From the NCBI RefSeq assembly GCF_019649055.1, contig NW_026570272.1, positions 682,001-746,000 on the forward strand: a stretch of 64,000 nt of DNA. Direction: 5' to 3'. This document shows positions 59,204-64,000 of the stretch, in pieces. The notes beneath the pieces were generated by a model. It was not told the DNA's origin. It did no database searches and saw nothing but the letters and a program-made list of their open reading frames with translations. Numbering within the stretch: the stretch's first letter is position 1; every line of letters starts with the position of its first letter. The translations under genes were made by a program, and so were the position numbers. The DNA is from Paramacrobiotus metropolitanus. Its lineage: Eukaryota; Tardigrada; Eutardigrada; Parachela; Macrobiotidae.

Positions 59204-60395
59204 TTAGCCCTTATGGCAATTCCAGTTCTCGGATCTCTGTGATCTGTACAATACATTAAAACGTTTGATTAAAGCCACAAACGAATGGTGTTTTATTAAA
59301 ACAGTTGCACTGGCGTTTGACAACATGGCAACTAGAAAGAGCAAACTTACCACTGTATTTAAACGCGACAAAAGTTGCATGGCAGTCATCCTTCGTTGAA
59401 CTTTTCTATGCAGACAGTCTTGAATGCAGTACCGTATGGCGTCTGGTATCGTCTCAGAAATATAATGGCTGTACCCGCTGAGCAATAAGGAAATGTAACG
59501 ATCGGTTTCAACCGTAGCATCGATAACTACTTTTCTACCCGCTTTGCAGAGGGCTTTCTCGTGCTGGCCTGTTATACAGTTAGCCAACCGTAGAAAGACA
59601 CATCCCAAACTCCAGATATCGCTTTTCAGCCCATGAGCTCCTTCGTTTCTTACGTTTTGCTTGTATGTGCTAAAGTCGGGTGTTCTAATATAGTTCGTTA
59701 GTTCCGGAGATGTATAATCCCAGTGAAATTTATCATAGTAGAGTTCCTGCTCCTCGTCTTCGAGGGTAGGGCTGACAGGAGAAATATTTTCCAGGCTGCC
59801 GATTAATAGTCTGTCTTCTGCATTGTTAAGCCGCTTTATCAATATTGTCGCAGGTGAAAGTACCCCGTGCATAAAATTTCTTTCATGCAAGAAACTGAGC
59901 CCCGACGCAATTTGCTCCACATACGTCAGAACTGTGACTGCGTTAAGGATCACTGCGTCGTTTCGAAGAGTCGCGATGCGCCTGCCGAGATCCAAACCTA
60001 AAAAACATCGGCAACATTATCAGAATTGAAGGAGCATAAAACACTCATACCGCCGCATCAATCCTACCTGGGCAGTAATCCGTCATAAATTCAATCTTTG
60101 CTCCGATTGGTGTTGAGGAAACCCGAATGTCGTGATACATTATTAAATTGGGATGTTGAAACTGCTTTAAATTGTCAAAATTTCGGGTGCATTGCCTTAC
60201 AGCTTCTTCATATGTGTCACCGTTATAATTGACAACTCTGATGGCAACAGTGTTGTTTGCGCACCTTGTTTTATAAATATATGTAAAACGCCCCATGCAG
60301 ACGAAATCTTGTGCGCCGTAATGAAAGTGTCGACTGAAACTTGGTGCTTCCATTGCCGAACCCCTCCGCTCGATTACGGTATCTGGCGAAGTCAT
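59204..60395 (-). CDS. Pseudokinase-like protein, two exons, about 373 aa
   Basis: Exon 1 is 60395-60068 and exon 2 59997-59204 on the minus strand; donor CCAG|GTAGGA and acceptor TTTTTTAG join in phase 1 (YCPG-LDLG). The kinase fold is clear: HPNLIMYHDI (beta4), FMTDYCPG hinge, YVEQIASGLSFLHERN (alphaE), DYTSPELTNY (in place of APE) and KSDIWSLGCVFLRL (alphaF). The catalytic set is gone: the glycine loop reads CMGRFTYIY, the beta3 lysine is Arg53 (VAIRVV), HRDxKxxN reads HGVLSPAT (153-160) and DFG reads SLE (177-179). This predicts a protein that folds as a kinase but does not transfer phosphate, acting as scaffold or regulator, although the subfamily cannot be named. The last 50 residues are hydrophobic and may instead be an intron, since AGTG|GTAAGT near 59352 is a good donor. 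Both exons are fully open, so decay is unlikely. Confidence 0.8.
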
Positions 60396-61927
60396 GATAA
60401 ATAATTAAGAAATCCCAGACACAATCCAAATTTTCTAGTGAAGGCCGAGGAAATGAATTTTAAACAAAACAACTGCGTATATCCAGCAGCTAAAGCTAAA
60501 AACCATGCATCGGCTTATATCTCCCGCTCGATAATATGGGCTCTTAGATTACATAGCTTGTTGAAATGTTGCTAAATTCTTGCTGCTAGCGAGCTAAATT
60601 ACAAAGTGATAAGGCTGCAGCCACCGTGTTTTGTCTTGCACTTGTACATGTGATACTGATATAAACTTTTCCATCTGTATCTGTTTTATCTCTTACATAC
60701 TAGTGATACAGTATCAGTCTCACAAGAGAGAGATTAAACAGGCTGTGGTAGTTCTTTTGCACACAGAGTCAAAATAGCCTGCAGTTTAGGTTCTTTAAAA
60801 TATTTTGTAAAAAGTTGAAGAAAATTAAGAGAATGCCTTGTAGGAGCGACGGTAGCGCGATCTCAACAACATATCCCCCAGACAAATTCATAGCAGCCGA
60901 TACTTCAGCCAATTCACGCTTCTTACTGATGGAAAGTGAGTTCGAATCAGCCATACTCTCCACGGTACACCGTCGTTTAGCCGATTCGTCTTCAGCTACA
61001 TTAATCTAATACAAATAGGGAAAATTATTTTTGGAATCTCCTTTGTAATAATAACGACATCTTCAAAAATAAATATTCAAATCAAATCAAATCCGGATCT
61101 TCAGTCGCCTTTCCCGCCACCATCACCACCAATGAAACGAAACACCTTATTAAAAAAATAAAAATGTTCTACAAAACTGCAGAATCATGGTACTGCTCAC
61201 GCAGCACACGACGTTGTGCAAATAATGTTTAATCGGAACAACACATGATCACTAATTTAATCACAAATTTAGTGAACTTCAAAATTACGAAAATTTCGAA
61301 AAACTGTAACACGATTAATATTTACACAACATCCACTGGATCGTTCTTCATTTTCAATACGCCCGAAACTGACAGACACAGCATTTTGGTGAGTCGAACG
61401 TGCTGAACGCAGCCACACTGTCCGGCGGACAGTGTCCGTTTGCGGTGATAGGTTTATGTTGCGGTTTATCCGTAACATTTGATTACAGTTTACCGACATT
61501 TGTTTGTAAACAAAAAATTGTTTGTAAACAAAAAACGTTTGTTTATAAAAATTTGTTTACAAACATTTTTCTCAAAATGAAAAACATTTTCTTGCAGCAT
61601 TTTTAAAAAAAGTTGTTTACAAATAAACATTTGGTTGCCAAACTCTTACCCTTTCGGTGCACCATATTGCTCGGTATGCACTATGCCGATTAGCGTAAAT
61701 CAGCCTTCTCGAGAGCGAAGAGCGTGCGTAGCAGCGTTAGTACGTACTATTTGTTAATTTTGTTTCTGTTAGTTTCTCGTTTTTTATGCAATCTGTTATG
61801 ACATATCTTGTCCTGCCTCTGGCTTTTTGGATGTACCGAACTGATTGAAGAGTAGCATTCATTTTTCCTGAAGTAAGATAATCGATGCGTGGATCTCGCC
61901 TGAATTTCGACAGAATTGTTCGGAATC
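60396..61927. other. Intergenic with relic peptide and TTTGTTTAC repeats
   Basis: Holds the relic at 60769-60963 and, at 61498-61570, repeated TTTGTTTAC/GTAAACAAA stretches of low complexity. No gene recognised. Confidence 0.45.
60769..60963 (-). pseudogene. Relic peptide, related to 44634-44828
   Basis: The minus-strand frame begins MESMADSNSLSISKKRELAE and continues with VSAAMNLSGGYVVEI before diverging. It pairs with the fragment at 44634-44828. Family unknown; possibly the N-terminal part of a multicopy gene or transposon protein. Confidence 0.5.
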
Positions 61928-62685
61928 ATGGAATTGGGAATTTCGCTGCGGCGCTCCAATCGTCTCGCCGAAATGGTAGAAGCAGTGTTAGCACGTGAAA
62001 GTAGATATAAAATAACTGGCTTCCGTGGAACGCCACCGCAGCGAGTTGAGAATTGTGTTTTGTTTGCGTTAGCTATCGTGACCCATGATTCAGCGGACCC
62101 AGCCAGTGACCATCGTCAGTCTCCGGAGTTCCCCGATCTAGCACCCCAGATCGCCGATCCCCAGCCAGCCCAGCGACAGCGTCTCCAACGCAAAACCACC
62201 GCACAGCAGCGTCACATGATCTACAGCATGTTCCAGCAGGGACTCAGCGCGCCAGCGATCGCTAAGCGCGCCGGCGTTACAAAATATGATGTCCAGCGGG
62301 ACTTGTTGCTGGTCGGCAAAACATTCTCGCAGCGAGGTATCTCCATGATCCTGCCACACCATAGCCGAGCACACTAATCTTTAAGCCGTTCATGCATGCT
62401 TCCTGCTTGTAAGGTAGCAGGAAAGCCCATTCAAAGGTCACATCCGCACAACAGCAGTTGGTCATTCAGCTGTTTGACGAGAACATGGACATTGCAGACA
62501 TCGGTCGCCGCGTCGGTATTAACGCTCGCACAGTCTCCCATCTTTTCAGCCCAGGCCATCGGTGTCTGGCTAGCGACGCTCAGCTGGTCTGTGCTAATTG
62601 CCGGTTTAGAAGCAGCCAGACGGTCAAGATGGTGCGCCACTGCCTGAAGCACGCGACTGGTTTCCGCCCCACCCAAATAAAGTGA
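61928..62685 (+). CDS. Probable DNA-binding protein with two helix-turn-helix modules, 226 aa
   Basis: Exon 1 runs 61928-62336 and exon 2 62414-62685; donor CGAG|GTATCT and acceptor CTTGTAAG join in phase 1 into 227 codons with the stop. The ATG at 61928 (MELGISLRRSNRL) is the first in frame. About residues 94-135 hold a helix-turn-helix (TAQQRHMIYSMFQQGLSAPA then IAKRAGVTKYDV), and exon 2 holds a second, similar one (SAQQQLVIQLFDENMDIADI then GRRVGINARTV). This looks like an internal duplication of a psq/transposase-type HTH. The segment between N-terminus and first HTH is Pro/Gln-rich. It may be a transcription factor or a transposon-derived DNA-binding protein. The intron is predicted only from signals and phase, and the real protein may differ. 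Confidence 0.5.
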
Positions 62686-62711
62686 TTTTCCGGCCCGCGC
62701 TGAAGCGCTGA

Positions 62712-62812
62712 GTCTGAGTCTGAGTCTGACCCCTAAAAGGCTGAGTCTGACTACTGAAAGGCTGAGTCTGACTACTAAAAGGCTGAGTTTGACCATTAAA
62801 ATGCTGAGTGTT
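62712..62812. repeat. Tandem repeat, about 20-bp units (AAAGGCTGAGTCTGACTACT)
   Basis: Four units, preceded by a GAGTCT hexamer run; starts 27 bp after the stop of the HTH gene, so may lie in its 3' UTR. Confidence 0.8.
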
Positions 62813-64000
62813 CCTGAGACTGCTAAAGTAATATCTCGATAACTTTAACTCTTGTCCGGAAATATGCGCCATATGGTCCAGCGAATCCCCGTACTACATG
62901 CAACGCAAGTAATGTACAAGTACAACTGAAACATTTTAATCGGCAACAACCCATTCGGAATCAAATACGGGACGTGCACCGTTGGTTTTTACGACTATTA
63001 ACTTGCAGCAACCCGAATGGGCTCCATATGAGATCAGTAACCCCTAAGCCCAAGCGTACGCATTTTTGCGTAGCGAACGTCACTGCCACTTTTAGGACAA
63101 AAAACAGATGTGCTGCTCTGATTACTTAGTCGAGTGGATTAATATTTTAATGAAATAATATTAATTACTTTGAATTAGTGATGCGATGCACTTGATCCCT
63201 GTTGTGCCCTTGGCGAGCACTGCGAACGCTGCGAATGAGGAAAAACGAGGTGGGATATACATGGAATTAGTGCCAATATTATATATCTGCTTTGCAGTCG
63301 GCTTGACACGTTTTGGTAATATGTAATGATGCCCATAGCAAACCCAGCACTGTTGGTTCCGTACGAACTTGAGTGTTTGGTGGTTGCTCATGATTAAATA
63401 TAATGATTATTATATACCGCTCATTTTCTTTTTGGTCGTACAAATAAGCTTTATTACTAGTTGTTATTACCAATAATTCATTCATAGGACCACCCCGCGC
63501 TATTGTACGTCTACTAATCGTAGTACACAGTCATACAAATTGATACAATGAGGCTTGGGTTACGCTTATTAGAATACAGCTAGTTAATTTAGTTGTATGT
63601 TTTTCTGGTTCTCCTGGTTGCAGTATTCAACCAAGAATATTTAAAAATTTATTGTTGATAGCTTTTGTACTTACATTTCGGTATTACGTTCTTACAGTAT
63701 TTGTTGCAGTACTTGGTAGTTGTAGTACGTACGTTATTATCCATACTACATTCCAGTATTCGCACATATTCGCAGGATTCGCCAAGTTCATGTTAAGGTT
63801 ACAAGGTATCCAGGATATGATAACATTACAGTACTGTATACGTACAGTACTGTAAATACAGTACTGTATACATACGCAAAGCAAATACATAGTAGCCAGT
63901 GAGGCTGATCCGGTATGTATCGGAGCAGATACCAAAAGTGAAGAAAAAGTCACCGCCTACTCGAAGAACCAATCAGATTCGATAAATAGTTACTGTGGTG
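62813..64000. other. Intergenic, no gene recognised
   Basis: AT-rich. ACAGTACTGTA occurs three times at 63830-63867, partly self-complementary. Small frames on both strands are shadows of one another. Confidence 0.45.

Noticed and set aside
1-64000. tRNA or rRNA genes
   Set aside because: No cloverleaf with box A/B spacing or rRNA core sequence was seen on either strand; a covariance-model scan would be needed to exclude degenerate ones.

Overview
This is animal nuclear DNA: genes are split by short GT-AG introns with consistent phases and lie among many transposon remnants. The gene content (a tandem BTB-BACK-Kelch array, neuropeptide-type and divergent rhodopsin-family GPCRs, a kinase-like gene, a LINE ending in a restriction-like nuclease domain) suits an invertebrate. 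I favour a tardigrade, but that is inference from gene style and not proven by any sequence here. I see no bacterial operon, CRISPR array, rRNA or tRNA gene.

Layout. 1-6,400: no gene, but a remarkable set of twelve 31-bp interrupted palindromes plus two foldback elements. 6,880-9,382: a decayed non-LTR retrotransposon (reverse transcriptase, CCHC finger, PD-(D/E)XK-like nuclease); three more pieces of the family lie near 12.1, 32.8 and 46.5 kb. 13,628-14,919 (minus): a two-exon GPCR. 17,225-21,064 (minus): a seven-exon receptor of the GnRH/AKH/corazonin type whose exons join in frame to 422 residues; decayed copies of two of its exons lie at 23.2-23.8 kb. 25.4-27.2 kb: a PIF/Harbinger transposase fragment and, convergent to it, an intact two-exon Myb/SANT-like gene.

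27.3-57.3 kb: five tandem plus-strand BTB-BACK-Kelch genes (A to E, KLHL type, family role as Cul3 ubiquitin-ligase adaptors) sharing one six-exon plan. Only C reads through whole (573 residues). A has a decayed BTB exon and an in-frame stop. B has lost exon 5 and changes frame. D has one single-base deletion. E is split inside exon 2 by a TTAA-flanked transposon that itself carries a second transposon. A and D are sister copies including their 3' flanks. Between the genes lie a variable-length minisatellite (31.3-31.9 kb), several MITEs and a GC-rich palindromic cluster (46.1 kb).

59,204-60,395 (minus): a kinase-fold gene that has lost all the catalytic residues I can place. 61,928-62,685 (plus): a probable two-exon gene with two helix-turn-helix modules. 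The rest is AT-rich intergenic DNA with hairpins and repeats.

Exon boundaries were worked out by eye from splice signals, phase and paralog alignment. Family names are from motif recognition; no database search was possible.
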